Shown here one piece after another: positions 50,706-60,454 of a stretch of 64,000 nucleotides of DNA. The position numbers and the translations under genes are program-made. Numbering within the stretch: the stretch's first letter is position 1; the number at the start of each line of letters is the position of its first letter. The DNA comes from Aeromicrobium fastidiosum (GTDB taxonomy: Bacteria; Actinomycetota; Actinomycetes; Propionibacteriales; Nocardioidaceae), in assembly GCF_017876595.1 (NCBI RefSeq), contig NZ_JAGIOG010000001.1, positions 2,108,001-2,172,000 of the forward strand. Direction: 5' to 3'. Under the pieces are notes generated by a model that searched no databases, was not told the DNA's origin, and saw only the letters and a list, made by a program, of their open reading frames with translations.

Positions 50706-51404
50706 ATGGCCACCCAGGACGCCCCGCCCCCCTCGACGACCGACGACCCGGTCTACCGCACGGGGGTGCTGGAGCTGCTCGGGCTGCTCGCGTACGGCGA
50801 GATCAGCGCGTGCGAACGGCTCGCCGAGGACGCCAAGATGGCCCCCGACCTGCGCAACAAGGTCGAGATCGCCGCGATGGCCACCGCGGAGTTCGGGCAC
50901 TTCGAGAAGCTGCGCGACCACCTCGTCGCGATGGGGGAGGACCCCTTCGAGGTCATGATGCCGTTCGCGGACACGTTCGAGCGCTTCCACCGCCAGACCA
51001 AGCCCTCCGACTGGCTCGAGGGCCTGGTGAAGGCCTATGTCGGCGACGGGCTCGCGGCCGACTTCTACCGCGAGATCGCGGCCTATCTCGACCCCGAGAC
51101 GCGCGAGCTCGTCCTCGACACGCTCAGTGGGACGGGGCACTCCGACTTCGTGATCGACGCGATCCGCGGCGCGATCGAGCAGGACCACCGCGTCGGCGGT
51201 CGCCTGGCCCTGTGGGGTCGGCGGCTCATGGGCGAGGCGCTCAGCCAAGCCCAGATGGTCGTGGCCGAGCGCGACGCCCTCAGCACCGTGCTCGTCGGCG
51301 GCGTCGACCACCCGGGCATGGACCTCGCGGGCATCGGCCGGATGTTCACCCGTCTCACCGAGGCCCACGCCGCCCGCATGGAGAAGCTGGGGCTGGCTGC
51401 CTGA
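50706..51404 (+). CDS. Ferritin-like fold protein
   Basis: 232 aa, all-helical. ELLGLLAYGEISACERLAED, then MATAEFGHFEKLRDHLVAMG and DFYREIAAYLD, DHRVGGRLALWGRRL, give a four-helix bundle with conserved E/ExxH positions like the tRNA-(ms2io6A)-hydroxylase/ferritin-like superfamily, but the diiron set is not complete enough to claim activity. Conserved in actinobacteria between rhlE and DUF3107. ATG at 50706, divergent from rhlE. Confidence 0.85.
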   Translation: MATQDAPPPSTTDDPVYRTGVLELLGLLAYGEISACERLAEDAKMAPDLRNKVEIAAMATAEFGHFEKLRDHLVAMGEDPFEVMMPFADTFERFHRQTKPSDWLEGLVKAYVGDGLAADFYREIAAYLDPETRELVLDTLSGTGHSDFVIDAIRGAIEQDHRVGGRLALWGRRLMGEALSQAQMVVAERDALSTVLVGGVDHPGMDLAGIGRMFTRLTEAHAARMEKLGLAA

Positions 51405-51405
51405 C

Positions 51406-51663
51406 TCAGGCCTGGGTCGTGACGGCTTCGCTCGCGGCGAGGCCGAAACCGACCTTGCGGCCGACGTCCGACGTGAAGTCGAGGTAGGCCACCTTCGCGG
51501 CGGGCACCGCGACGGTGCGTCCCTTGTCGTCGGTCAGGGTGAAGACCGAGTCGTTCTTGAGGGCCTCGTCGAGGGCCGCGAGCACGGCCTTCGGCTCGTC
51601 CTCGGTCGACACGGACAGCTCACGAGGCGCGTACTGCACGCCGATCTTGACCTCCACGGTCAC
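51406..51663 (-). CDS. DUF3107 small protein
   Basis: 85 aa. MTVEVKIGVQYAPRELSVST with YLDFTSDVGRKVGFG near the C-terminus is the DUF3107 signature (actinobacterial, unknown function). A beta-strand-rich single domain. ATG at 51663 overlaps the TetR gene stop by 4 nt, so the two are co-transcribed. Neighbours match those in mycobacteria. Confidence 0.9.
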   Translation of the reverse strand: MTVEVKIGVQYAPRELSVSTEDEPKAVLAALDEALKNDSVFTLTDDKGRTVAVPAAKVAYLDFTSDVGRKVGFGLAASEAVTTQA

Positions 51664-52319
51664 TCAACTCCTTGGATCGGTTTATCTTGGACGGTGTCGT
51701 CCTCGTTGCGGGGAAAGCCGCCGATGCCGCGCCAGGCGAGGCTCGACACGAGCTGGACGGCCTCGGAGCGGCTCAGGCTCGAGTCGTGCGAGAGCCAGTT
51801 GCGGGCACCGACGTGGCCCATGCCCACCAGGCTCACGGCGAGCAGGTGCGACGCCGCCGGCGGCAGACCCGTGTCCTCGCTGATGACCTCGGCGACCAGC
51901 GCCGCCGACTCCTCGACGACGCGGTCGACCTGCTCGCGCACGGCGGGGTCGCTCGTGAGGTCGGACTCGAACACGAGCCGGAAGGCCGCACCCTGGTCGG
52001 CGACGTAGTCGTACCAGAGCCCCATCGTCGCCTCGACGCGCTTGCGGTTGTCGTGGGTCGAGGCGAGGGCGTCCTTGACCCCCTCGATGACGGTGTCGCA
52101 CGACGTCTCGAGCAGGGCGAGGTAGAGATCGAGCTTGCCGGGGAAGTGCTGGTAGAGCACGGGCTTGGACACACCGGCGCGGTCGGCGATCTCGTCCATC
52201 GACGCCGAGTGGTACCCCTGCTCGACGAAGACCTCGAGCGCGACCTCGAGCAGCTGCGCCCGGCGCGCGGTGCGCGGCAGGCGGCTGGTGCGCTGACGCA
52301 CGGGGCTGGCTTCGGTCAC
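51660..52319 (-). CDS. TetR-family transcriptional regulator
   Basis: 219 aa. N-terminal helix-turn-helix MDEIADRAGVSKPVLYQHF (about residues 41-59), then an all-helical ligand domain. Effector unknown. It is encoded with DUF3107 and divergent from moeZ across a 128-bp gap, so it may regulate itself or moeZ. The same gene order exists in mycobacteria. ATG at 52319. Confidence 0.92.
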   Translation of the reverse strand: MTEASPVRQRTSRLPRTARRAQLLEVALEVFVEQGYHSASMDEIADRAGVSKPVLYQHFPGKLDLYLALLETSCDTVIEGVKDALASTHDNRKRVEATMGLWYDYVADQGAAFRLVFESDLTSDPAVREQVDRVVEESAALVAEVISEDTGLPPAASHLLAVSLVGMGHVGARNWLSHDSSLSRSEAVQLVSSLAWRGIGGFPRNEDDTVQDKPIQGVE

Positions 52320-52447
52320 CGGCCCAGCCTACTGGGGTCGCCCACGATCCGGACGGGCGGAGCAGGGGTCCGGTCCGCTCGGGAACAATGGACGACGGAC
52401 GTGGCGTTATGCCTGTCAACCTCGCACGTGCATCGAAGGAGAACCCC

Positions 52448-53620
52448 GTGGTCGCCCCACTCGTGGAACCCGCAGACGAGCTCACGATCGACGAGGTGCG
52501 CCGCTACAGCCGCCACCTCATCATCCCCGACGTCGGCATGACCGGTCAGAAGCGCCTCAAGAACGCCAAGGTGCTCGTCATCGGCGCCGGCGGTCTCGGC
52601 AGCCCCGCGCTGCTCTACCTGGCGGCGGCGGGCGTCGGCACGCTCGGCATCATCGACGACGATGTCGTCGACGAGTCCAACCTGCAGCGCCAGATCATCC
52701 ACGGCCAGTCCGACATCGACAAGCCGAAGGCCGAGTCGGCCGCGGCGTCGGTCGCCGAGACCAACCCGTACGTCAAGACCATCGTGCACAACGAGCGTCT
52801 CGACAACGACAACGTCCTGGAGATCTTCAGCCAGTACGACCTGATCGTGGACGGCACCGACAACTTCGCGACCCGCTACCTCGTCAACGACGCCGCGGTC
52901 ATCCTCGGCAAGCCGTACGTGTGGGGCTCGATCTACCGCTTCGAGGGCCAGGTCAGCGTGTTCTGGGCCCAGGAGGGTCCGCAGTACCGCGACCTCTACC
53001 CCGAGCCGCCGCCGCCGGGCATGGTCCCGTCGTGCGCCGAGGGCGGCGTGCTCGGCGTCCTGTGCGCGTCGATCGGCTCGATCATGGTCACCGAGGCGAT
53101 CAAGCTCATCACCGGCATCGGCGATCCGCTGATCGGCCGCCTGATGGTCTACGACGCGCTCGAGATGCGCTACTCGACCCTCAACATCCGACGTGACCCC
53201 AACGGCGTCCTGCCGACCGAGCTCATGAGCGACTACGAGGCGTTCTGCGGTGCGATCAGCGAGGAGGCCGCCGATGCGGCCGCCGACTCGACGATCTCGG
53301 TCGCGACGCTCGACGGCTGGCTCAAGGAGCGCGCCGACGGTGGCCGTGACTTCGTGCTGGTCGACGTGCGGGAGCCGAACGAGTACGAGATCAACAAGAT
53401 CCCGGGCTCGATCCTGATCCCCAAGGGCGAGTTCCTCAACGGCAAGGCCCTCGAGCAGCTGCCCGGCGACAAGCAGATCGTCCTGCACTGCAAGTCGGGC
53501 GTGCGCTCGGCCGAGGCGCTGGCCGTCCTCAAGGGTGCCGGCTACGACAACTCGGTGCACGTGGGCGGCGGCGTCGTGGCATGGGTCAACCAGATCGACC
53601 CCAGCCAGCCGACGTACTGA
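52448..53620 (+). CDS. moeZ: Adenylyltransferase/sulfurtransferase MoeZ
   Basis: 390 aa. An E1-like adenylating domain (GAGGLGS at 46-52, DGTDNFATRYLVND, PSCAEGGVLG) fused to a C-terminal rhodanese domain with active-site HCKSGVRS. It adenylates ThiS/MoaD/CysO-type sulfur carriers and loads sulfur for molybdopterin, thiamine, tRNA or cysteine synthesis. GTG at 52448 after AAGGAG gives the standard 390-aa length; an in-frame ATG at 52388 is less likely. The structural CxxC zinc pairs of MoeB are absent, as in actinobacterial MoeZ. Confidence 0.93.
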   Translation: MVAPLVEPADELTIDEVRRYSRHLIIPDVGMTGQKRLKNAKVLVIGAGGLGSPALLYLAAAGVGTLGIIDDDVVDESNLQRQIIHGQSDIDKPKAESAAASVAETNPYVKTIVHNERLDNDNVLEIFSQYDLIVDGTDNFATRYLVNDAAVILGKPYVWGSIYRFEGQVSVFWAQEGPQYRDLYPEPPPPGMVPSCAEGGVLGVLCASIGSIMVTEAIKLITGIGDPLIGRLMVYDALEMRYSTLNIRRDPNGVLPTELMSDYEAFCGAISEEAADAAADSTISVATLDGWLKERADGGRDFVLVDVREPNEYEINKIPGSILIPKGEFLNGKALEQLPGDKQIVLHCKSGVRSAEALAVLKGAGYDNSVHVGGGVVAWVNQIDPSQPTY

Positions 53621-53631
53621 GCCGCTCGACG

Positions 53632-53690
53632 ATGGGCCTGACGTTTTCGCAGACACGCCGACGGCGTGTTCGCAGAAACGTCAGGCCCAT
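53632..53690. repeat. Two-tier palindrome, copy 2
   Basis: Outer arms 53632-53646 and 53676-53690 (ATGGGCCTGACGTTT and its complement, 15 bp perfect). Inner arms 53653-53660 and 53662-53669 (ACACGCCG/CGGCGTGT) around one base. TCGCAG flanks the inner stem on both sides in direct orientation. Same outer and inner cores as 3125-3181, 50 kb away. Here it lies between two plus-strand genes, so it may end moeZ transcription. Confidence 0.75.
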
Positions 53691-53702
53691 GGGGGAGTGG
53701 GA

Positions 53703-54002
53703 GTGAGCCCTGACTACACCGATCGCGTCCTGGACCTGGTCGAGCGGATCCCGCCCGGCCAGGTCCTGTCGTACGGTGCCGTCGCAGAGATCCTGGGCGA
53801 GGGCGGCCCGCGGCAGGTGGGCCGGGTCATGGCGATGGACGGCGGTGCTGTCGCCTGGTGGCGCGTCGTCCGCGCCGACGGGAGCCTCACGGCGGCCCAC
53901 GGGATGGGTGCCCAGGAGCACTACGCCGACGAGGGCACGCCGATGCGGGCCAACGGGTCGGCGGTCGACATCCGGCGGGCTCTCTGGCAGTTCGACGACT
54001 GA
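53703..54002 (+). CDS. Alkyltransferase-like (MGMT-fold) DNA repair protein
   Basis: 99 aa. The MGMT DNA-binding domain: RIPPGQVLSYGAVAEILG and RQVGRVMAMDG (helix-turn-helix with the finger Arg), then AWWRVVRADGSL where true methyltransferases have PCHRV; Trp replaces the reactive Cys, so this is an ATL protein that marks O6-alkylguanine for nucleotide excision repair rather than removing the alkyl group. GTG at 53703 after GGGGGAG. 30 nt upstream of adnA, matching mycobacterial order. Confidence 0.9.
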   Translation: MSPDYTDRVLDLVERIPPGQVLSYGAVAEILGEGGPRQVGRVMAMDGGAVAWWRVVRADGSLTAAHGMGAQEHYADEGTPMRANGSAVDIRRALWQFDD

Positions 54003-54031
54003 CTGTCGGTCGCGTCTGGTGGGATGGGCAC

Positions 54032-57000
54032 ATGCCGATCGAGTACGTGCTGCAGACGCCTGAGGTCGAGCCGTCGCACGTGCCGGTGCTCGACGACGAG
54101 CAGCGACGCGTCGTCGAGCACACCGGGGGGCCGCTGCTGGTGCTGGCCGGCCCCGGGGCGGGCAAGACGTCGACCCTCGTCGAGGTCGTCGCCCGCCGGG
54201 TCGACGAGGGCATCGCCCCCGACGAGATCCTCGTCCTCACGTTCAGCCGCAAGGCCGCCGACGAGCTCAAGTCGCGCATCGCCCGCAGGCTTGCACGCAC
54301 CACGGCGACCACGCCGGCCATGACGTTCCACTCGTTCTGCTACGCCTTGGTGCGCCAGTTCCAGACCGAGAGCGAGTTCTCCAACCCGCTGCGGCTGCTC
54401 AGCGCGCCGGAGCAGGACGCGATCATCCAGCGGCTGCTCAGCGAGGGCGACGCCGAGCAGTGGCCGGCGGTGCTCCGCCCGTCGCTGCGCACCCGCGGCC
54501 TGGCCGACGAGATGCAGCGCTTCATGGCCACGGCCCGATCGCTCGACCTCGACGACGTCGACGTCCTCCAGCTCGGGCACGCCGCCGATCGACCCGAGTG
54601 GAAGGCCGCGGCCAGGTTCTTCGACGAGTACACGGCCGTCGCCGGCCTGCAGAACACGATCGACTACTCCGACCTGGTGTTCCAGGCGGTGCAGCTGCTG
54701 CGCGACCCGGCCCGGCGCGACCGCGTCCGGTCGGCCTACCGGTTGGTGGTCGTCGACGAGTACCAGGACACCGACCCGCTCCAGGTCGAGCTGCTGCAGG
54801 CGCTGGCCGGCGAGGGGAGCGACTTGATCGTGGTCGGCGACCCCTACCAGTCGATCTACGGCTTCCGGGGGGCCGACGTGCGCGGCATCCTCGACTTCCG
54901 CACGCAGTTCCCGCAGAAGGACGGATCACCGGCCCCGCAGGTCGTGCTCACCCGCACGAGCCGCTACGGCAGCGCCATCTCGGCCGCCGCGGGGTCGATC
55001 ATCTCCAACCGGGGCGTGCTGGGTGCCGTCGACGGGCGCGAGTTCGACCAGCTCCGTCATCTGACGCCGCGCCGCCACCGCGACGACGACGTGCACGTCG
55101 AGACGTTCGCGACCCCCACGGCCGAAGCCGAGCACATCGCGCTGATCCTGCGCGAGCAGCACCTGTCGCGCGACGTGCCGTGGGGCCAGATGGCAGTCCT
55201 GGTGAGGTCGTCGGCCGACATCGCCCGCTACCAGCGCTCGCTGGGCGCCGCTGGCGTCCCGGTCGTCGTGGCCGGCGACGAGCTGCCGCTGGCATCCGAG
55301 CCGTCCGTCCGGTCGCTGCTCGCGGCGCTGCGGGCCGCCGACGACCTCGCCCACGATCGAGTGCTCGACCCCGCTGCCGCCGATGCCCTGCTGGCTGGCC
55401 CGCTGTGCGGTCTCGACGCCCCCGCGCTGCGACGGGTCGGCCGGGCTCTGCGCGACGCCGACCGCACCGACGAGCGCGGTCCCCGGGCGTCACGCCTGCT
55501 GCTGGCCGAGGCCCTGGGCCAGCCCGCGGTGCTGCTGACCGTCGCCCGTCCGGGCACGCCCCTGGGGGAGTCGGCGGCCCGGGCGTCGCGGCTCGCATCG
55601 CTGCTGCGCCGGGCCGCCGACCAGATCGTCGCCGGCGAGTCGGCGGAGCGGGTGCTGTGGACGCTGTGGTCGGGCACCTCGTGGCCCGCCCGGTTGCGCA
55701 CCGAGGCCCTCGGTGACGGCGAGGGCGCGGCGCGCGCCGATCACGACCTCGACGTCTTGTGCGCCCTGTTCGACCAGGCGGCCAAGGCCGAGGAGCAGCA
55801 GCAGCGCCGCGGGCTGACGACGTTCGTCGCCGAACTCGAGGCCCAGCAGATCCCGGCCGACACGCTCTCGCAGGGTGCCATCGACGCCGACGCCGTGCAG
55901 CTCATGACGGCCCACCGGTCCAAGGGGCTCGAGTGGTGCACCGTGGTCGTCGCCGGCGTGCAGGAGGGCACATGGCCCGATGTGCGTCACCGCGGCAGCT
56001 TCCTGCGCACCGAACGGCTGTCGCGCGACGGCGAGATCGCGCCGCCGACGGCGCGCGAGGCGCTGCGCGAGGAGCGTCGCCTGTTCTACGTCGCGTGCAC
56101 CCGCGCCCAGCAGCACCTGGTGGTCACGGCGGTCGAGAGCGGCCGTGAGGACGGCGACCAGCCCTCGATGTTCGTCACCGAGCTGTGGGACCACGTGCAC
56201 CGTCACTCCGAGACGCGGGTCGAGCGCCAGCCGAGACGCCGACCTGACCGGCCCCTGTCGCTGCGCGGCTCGATCGCGGCGCTGCGCCGCCTCGGTGAGA
56301 CCACCCAGAGCGATGTCGTCCGCGACCGGGTGGCCCGCCAGCTCGCGATGCTCGCCGAGCGTCCCGGCAACGCCACCCGTCCGGCCCGGCCCGAGCGCTG
56401 GTGGGGCATGAGCGCGATCACGCACAACGACACGCCGATGCGCCCTGTCGATGCGACGATCCGGCTGTCCGGCAGCTCGGTCAGCTCGATCGTGGAGTGT
56501 CCGCTCAAGTGGTTCTACGACCACGAGGTCAAGGCCTCGACCGGCACCACGACAGCGCAGGGTTTCGGCTCGGTGGTCCACGCCGTCGCGGCCGAGGTCG
56601 CCGAGCAGCGGCTGCCCGCCGACGCCGAGGTGCTCGGCGACTACATCGACGGCGTCTGGGACCAGCTGGCGTTCGCGGCCGACTGGATCGGCGGACGCGA
56701 GCGTGCCGAGGCCCGCGACGCGCTCGTGCGGTTCGTCCAGTGGCACCTGCAGGAGCGAGGGCGCACGACGCTGGCGGCCGAGCACGAGTTCTCGGTGACG
56801 ACCACGATCGAGGGCCGCGAGGTGACCCTCGGCGGGTCGATGGACCGGGTCGAGCTGGGTGCCGACGGCGTCCACGTCGTCGACCTCAAGACCAGCAAGT
56901 CGGTGGCCGACAAGAAGGACCTCGCCGAGCACCCCCAGCTCGGCTTCTACCAGCTGGCGGTCGACCTCGGTGCCACCGCCGAGCTCGCCGCCCGGGCCGG

Positions 57001-57274
57001 GGCCGACGGTGCCCGCGCGGCGGGAGCCGAGCTGGTCCAGCTGCGCAACGGCGAGAAGAAGGTGCCCGACTTCCCGGTCGTGCAGCCCCAGGACGCGCCG
57101 CCCGCCGACCTGCCGTTCTTCGCCCTCGACCAGCTGACCCGCTCGGTGCACGTCATCGCCGAGGAGCAGTTCGTCGCGACGCCGAGCGAGAAGTCGTGCC
57201 GCTACTGCGAGTTCCAGCGGGCCTGCCCGGCCCAGCCCGAGGGCGCGACGATCCTCGACGGAGGCACCGCATGA
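54032..57274 (+). CDS. adnA: Helicase-nuclease subunit AdnA
   Basis: 1080 aa. N-terminal UvrD/Rep superfamily 1A motor (AGPGAGKTST at 40-49; VVDEYQDTDP) and C-terminal RecB-like nuclease (GSMDRVEL, VHVVDLKTSKS, QLGFYQLAV). Four Cys (823, 1056, 1059, 1065; VECPLKW and CRYCEFQRAC) fit an Fe-S cluster that staples the nuclease domain, as in AddB/AdnA. With AdnB it forms the actinobacterial double-strand-break end-resection machine. ATG at 54032. Its stop overlaps adnB by 4 nt. Gene order as in Mycobacterium. Confidence 0.93.
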   Translation: MPIEYVLQTPEVEPSHVPVLDDEQRRVVEHTGGPLLVLAGPGAGKTSTLVEVVARRVDEGIAPDEILVLTFSRKAADELKSRIARRLARTTATTPAMTFHSFCYALVRQFQTESEFSNPLRLLSAPEQDAIIQRLLSEGDAEQWPAVLRPSLRTRGLADEMQRFMATARSLDLDDVDVLQLGHAADRPEWKAAARFFDEYTAVAGLQNTIDYSDLVFQAVQLLRDPARRDRVRSAYRLVVVDEYQDTDPLQVELLQALAGEGSDLIVVGDPYQSIYGFRGADVRGILDFRTQFPQKDGSPAPQVVLTRTSRYGSAISAAAGSIISNRGVLGAVDGREFDQLRHLTPRRHRDDDVHVETFATPTAEAEHIALILREQHLSRDVPWGQMAVLVRSSADIARYQRSLGAAGVPVVVAGDELPLASEPSVRSLLAALRAADDLAHDRVLDPAAADALLAGPLCGLDAPALRRVGRALRDADRTDERGPRASRLLLAEALGQPAVLLTVARPGTPLGESAARASRLASLLRRAADQIVAGESAERVLWTLWSGTSWPARLRTEALGDGEGAARADHDLDVLCALFDQAAKAEEQQQRRGLTTFVAELEAQQIPADTLSQGAIDADAVQLMTAHRSKGLEWCTVVVAGVQEGTWPDVRHRGSFLRTERLSRDGEIAPPTAREALREERRLFYVACTRAQQHLVVTAVESGREDGDQPSMFVTELWDHVHRHSETRVERQPRRRPDRPLSLRGSIAALRRLGETTQSDVVRDRVARQLAMLAERPGNATRPARPERWWGMSAITHNDTPMRPVDATIRLSGSSVSSIVECPLKWFYDHEVKASTGTTTAQGFGSVVHAVAAEVAEQRLPADAEVLGDYIDGVWDQLAFAADWIGGRERAEARDALVRFVQWHLQERGRTTLAAEHEFSVTTTIEGREVTLGGSMDRVELGADGVHVVDLKTSKSVADKKDLAEHPQLGFYQLAVDLGATAELAARAGADGARAAGAELVQLRNGEKKVPDFPVVQPQDAPPADLPFFALDQLTRSVHVIAEEQFVATPSEKSCRYCEFQRACPAQPEGATILDGGTA

Positions 57275-60200
57275 CGTCCCTACGCTCGACTGACGACCTC
57301 GACCGGGTGTTCCAGGGCATGTTCCCGGCACCGGCCGGTCGCGACCCGTTCCGGTTCTCCGATCCGCAGCTGGCGGCCATCACGGCCCCCGTCGACCGCC
57401 CCAGCGTCATCATCGCCGGTGCCGGCTCCGGCAAGACCACCGTCATGGCGGCGCGCGTCGTGTGGCTCGTCGGACACCACGGCATCGCGCCTGAGCGCAT
57501 CCTCGGGCTCACGTTCACCAACAAGGCCGCCGCTGAGCTCGGTGTGCGCATCCGCCGCTCGCTCGTGGCGCTCGACGTCGAGTCCGACGGCGAGCCCACG
57601 ACGTCGACCTACCACGCCTTCGCCGGCACGCTGATCGCCGAGCACGGGCTGCGCCTCGGCATCGAGCCCGATCTGCGCATCCTGTCCGACGCCTCGCGGT
57701 TCCAGCGCGTCGCGCAGGCCATCGAGTCGTACGACGGCGAGCTGCTCGAGGTCTCCACCAACGTCCCGCGCCTGGTCGGCGACGTCATGGCCCTCGACGG
57801 GCAGCTGTCCGAGCACCTCGTCACGACCGACGAGCTGCGCGACTTCGACGCGGCGCTGATCGCGACGCTGTCGGCCGCCGACAAGCACTATGCGGTGCAC
57901 GACACCGGCATCGCGGCCGCCCGCAAGCGCACCGAGCTCAGTCGCCTGGTCGACCGCTACCGCCTGGCCAAGGCGGCCGCGGGCGTCATGGACTTCTCCG
58001 ACCAGATGGCCTGGGGGGCCGAGCTGTCGGCCGTCCCGGAGGTCGCCGAGTCGCTGCGCGAACGCTTCGACGTCGTCCTGCTCGACGAGTACCAGGACAC
58101 CTCGGTGGCCCAGCGCGACCTGCTCAAGAACCTGTTCTCGGGCACCGACGCCGAGCACGGTCTCGGGCACCCGGTCATGGCCGTGGGCGATCCTGCGCAG
58201 GGCATCTACGGCTGGCGGGGCGCGGCCGCGGGCAACCTGGTCGAGTTCCTCGACCAGTTCCCGGCGTCCGACGGAGGGCGCGGTGCGCAGTTCTCGCTCG
58301 TCGAGACCCGGCGCTGCGGCACGAGCATCATCGGTGCAGCCAACGAGCTCGCCGCCGAGTTCTACGCGACGTCCGACGTCGTCCAGCCCCTCCAGGCGCA
58401 CCCCGACAACGCCGACGGCGAGGTGACCGTGTCGCTGCACGCGACGGTCGCTGACGAGGTCGCAGCGGTCGTCGAGGGCGTCCGGTCCGCCATCGCGGCG
58501 GGCCAGCCGATGTCCGAGATCGCGATCCTGGTGCGGGTCGGGGGCGAGAACGGCGAGATCGTGGCCGGTCTGCGCCAGGCCGGCATCCCGTTCGAGGTCG
58601 TCGGCCTGACGGGGCTGCTGTCGCAGCCCGAGGTGCAAGACCTCGTCTCGGTGCTCGAGATCATCGACGACGTCACCGCCAACCCCGCGATGCTGCGGCT
58701 GCTCACGGGGCCGCGGTGGCACATCGGACCGCGCGACCTCGCCCTGCTGGGTCGCCGGGCCGGTGCCCTCAGCGGGCGGGTCTTCGGACGCGAGGGCGAC
58801 CTGTCGCTCGACGAGCAGCTGGCCAAGGCCGTCGAGGGTGCCGATCCCACCGAGATCGTGTCGCTGGCCGACGCCGTCGAAGACCCCGGCGACCTGCCGT
58901 ACTCGCCCGAGGCGCGCGTCCGCTTCCAGTCGCTGGCGGCGCTGCTCTCAGGTCTGCGCTCGCACGTCGGCGAGCCGCTCTACGACTTCGCCCGCCGGGC
59001 CATGCATGCCCTCGACCTCGACGTCGAGCTCGAGGCATCGGGTGCTCCCTCGGGACTCGACAACATCGCCCTGCTGCTCGAGGCGATCGCGGCCTACTCG
59101 TCCGACGACTCCCACGCGTCCCTGTCGGGGCTGCTGGCCTACCTCGAGGCCGAGGAACGGTTCAACGACGGCATGGAGGTCTCCACCCCGTCCGAGGCCG
59201 ACTCGGTCAAGCTGCTGACGGCGCACAAGGCCAAGGGGCTTGAGTGGCGGGTCGTCTTCGTCCCGTTCATGGCCAAGGGGGTGTTCCCGCACTCGCGCGG
59301 ACGGTCGCGGTGGGTCGGCAGTGCGACGACCCTGCCCGTCGCACTGCGCGGCGACGCCGACCAGCTGCCCGACATCGCCGAGTGGACCTATGCGGGCGAC
59401 AAGGACTATCGCGCGCTCAACTCGGCCGACGCCCTGCAGGAGGAGCGTCGCCTCGGCTACGTCGCCTTCACCCGGGCCAAGCTCGAGCTGCACGTGTCGG
59501 GCCACTGGTGGGGGCGCACCGCCACCCGGCCGCGCGGCCCGTCCCCGTTCCTGGTCACGACCCGCGACTGGTTGGCCGCGCGTGGCGTCGAGCCCCAGGT
59601 GTGGACCGATGAGCCCGCCGCCGACGACTCCAACCCGCTCGCCGAGCAGCGGCTCGCGGTGGCGTGGCCGGCGTCCGCGTCCGACCTGGCCGCCCGGCAC
59701 CGCCTCGCCGCACTCGTCGACGCGCACATCGACGACCCCTCGGCACCTGAGCTCCCCGAGTTCGGCTCGCCCGACGAGCAGGCCGAGCTCGCGGTCGTCC
59801 GGCAGATCGAGCAGGAGCTGACGTTGCTCGTCGCCGAGGCCGACCGGGCGGCCGAGCCGACCCGCACCATCAGCCTGCCCGCCACGCTCTCGGCCACGAC
59901 CGCGCTTCGTCTGGCCGGCGAGCGCGACGAGCTGCTCGCCGAGCTGGCCAGGCCGATGCCGCGTGAGCCCGTCGCCGGTGCCCGCTTCGGCACGCGGTTC
60001 CACGCCTGGGTCGAGACACAGCTCGAGGGCGGTCAGCAGTCGCTGCTCGATCCGTCCGACCTGCCGGGCCGCGGCGACACCCACATCGGCTCCGACGCCG
60101 AGCTCGACGAGATGACGGCGCGGTTCACGGCGGGACCCTACGGCGGCACGACGCCGTACGCCGTCGAGGCACCGTTCTCGATCATGCTGGGCGGCCAGCA

Positions 60201-60450
60201 GGTCATCGGCCGCATCGACGCGGTCTACCAGACCGACAAGGGCTTCGACGTCGTCGACTGGAAGACCAACCGCCGGGCGACCTCCGACCCGCTGCAGCTC
60301 GCGATCTACCGGCTGGCGTGGGCCGAGCTGCAGGGCATCGACCCCGAGACCGTCGACGGGGTCTTCTACTACGTGCGGCTCGACGAGGTCAGGCGCTACT
60401 CCGACCTCCCCGGCCGAGCCGACCTGGAGCAGCAGCTCGGGCTAACGTGA
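57271..60450 (+). CDS. adnB: Helicase-nuclease subunit AdnB
   Basis: 1059 aa. UvrD-like motor (AGAGSGKTTV at 50-59; LLDEYQDTSVAQ; LLTAHKAKGLEW) and a C-terminal RecB-type nuclease (GTRFHAWVE, GRIDAVYQ, DVVDWKTNRR, LQLAIYRLAW). Partner of AdnA; the lead motor in the mycobacterial complex. No Fe-S cysteine set is visible. ATG at 57271 overlaps the adnA stop (ATGA). nudC starts 4 nt after its stop. A potassium-channel-like gene found here in mycobacteria is missing. Confidence 0.93.
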   Translation: MTSLRSTDDLDRVFQGMFPAPAGRDPFRFSDPQLAAITAPVDRPSVIIAGAGSGKTTVMAARVVWLVGHHGIAPERILGLTFTNKAAAELGVRIRRSLVALDVESDGEPTTSTYHAFAGTLIAEHGLRLGIEPDLRILSDASRFQRVAQAIESYDGELLEVSTNVPRLVGDVMALDGQLSEHLVTTDELRDFDAALIATLSAADKHYAVHDTGIAAARKRTELSRLVDRYRLAKAAAGVMDFSDQMAWGAELSAVPEVAESLRERFDVVLLDEYQDTSVAQRDLLKNLFSGTDAEHGLGHPVMAVGDPAQGIYGWRGAAAGNLVEFLDQFPASDGGRGAQFSLVETRRCGTSIIGAANELAAEFYATSDVVQPLQAHPDNADGEVTVSLHATVADEVAAVVEGVRSAIAAGQPMSEIAILVRVGGENGEIVAGLRQAGIPFEVVGLTGLLSQPEVQDLVSVLEIIDDVTANPAMLRLLTGPRWHIGPRDLALLGRRAGALSGRVFGREGDLSLDEQLAKAVEGADPTEIVSLADAVEDPGDLPYSPEARVRFQSLAALLSGLRSHVGEPLYDFARRAMHALDLDVELEASGAPSGLDNIALLLEAIAAYSSDDSHASLSGLLAYLEAEERFNDGMEVSTPSEADSVKLLTAHKAKGLEWRVVFVPFMAKGVFPHSRGRSRWVGSATTLPVALRGDADQLPDIAEWTYAGDKDYRALNSADALQEERRLGYVAFTRAKLELHVSGHWWGRTATRPRGPSPFLVTTRDWLAARGVEPQVWTDEPAADDSNPLAEQRLAVAWPASASDLAARHRLAALVDAHIDDPSAPELPEFGSPDEQAELAVVRQIEQELTLLVAEADRAAEPTRTISLPATLSATTALRLAGERDELLAELARPMPREPVAGARFGTRFHAWVETQLEGGQQSLLDPSDLPGRGDTHIGSDAELDEMTARFTAGPYGGTTPYAVEAPFSIMLGGQQVIGRIDAVYQTDKGFDVVDWKTNRRATSDPLQLAIYRLAWAELQGIDPETVDGVFYYVRLDEVRRYSDLPGRADLEQQLGLT

Positions 60451-60454
60451 GGGG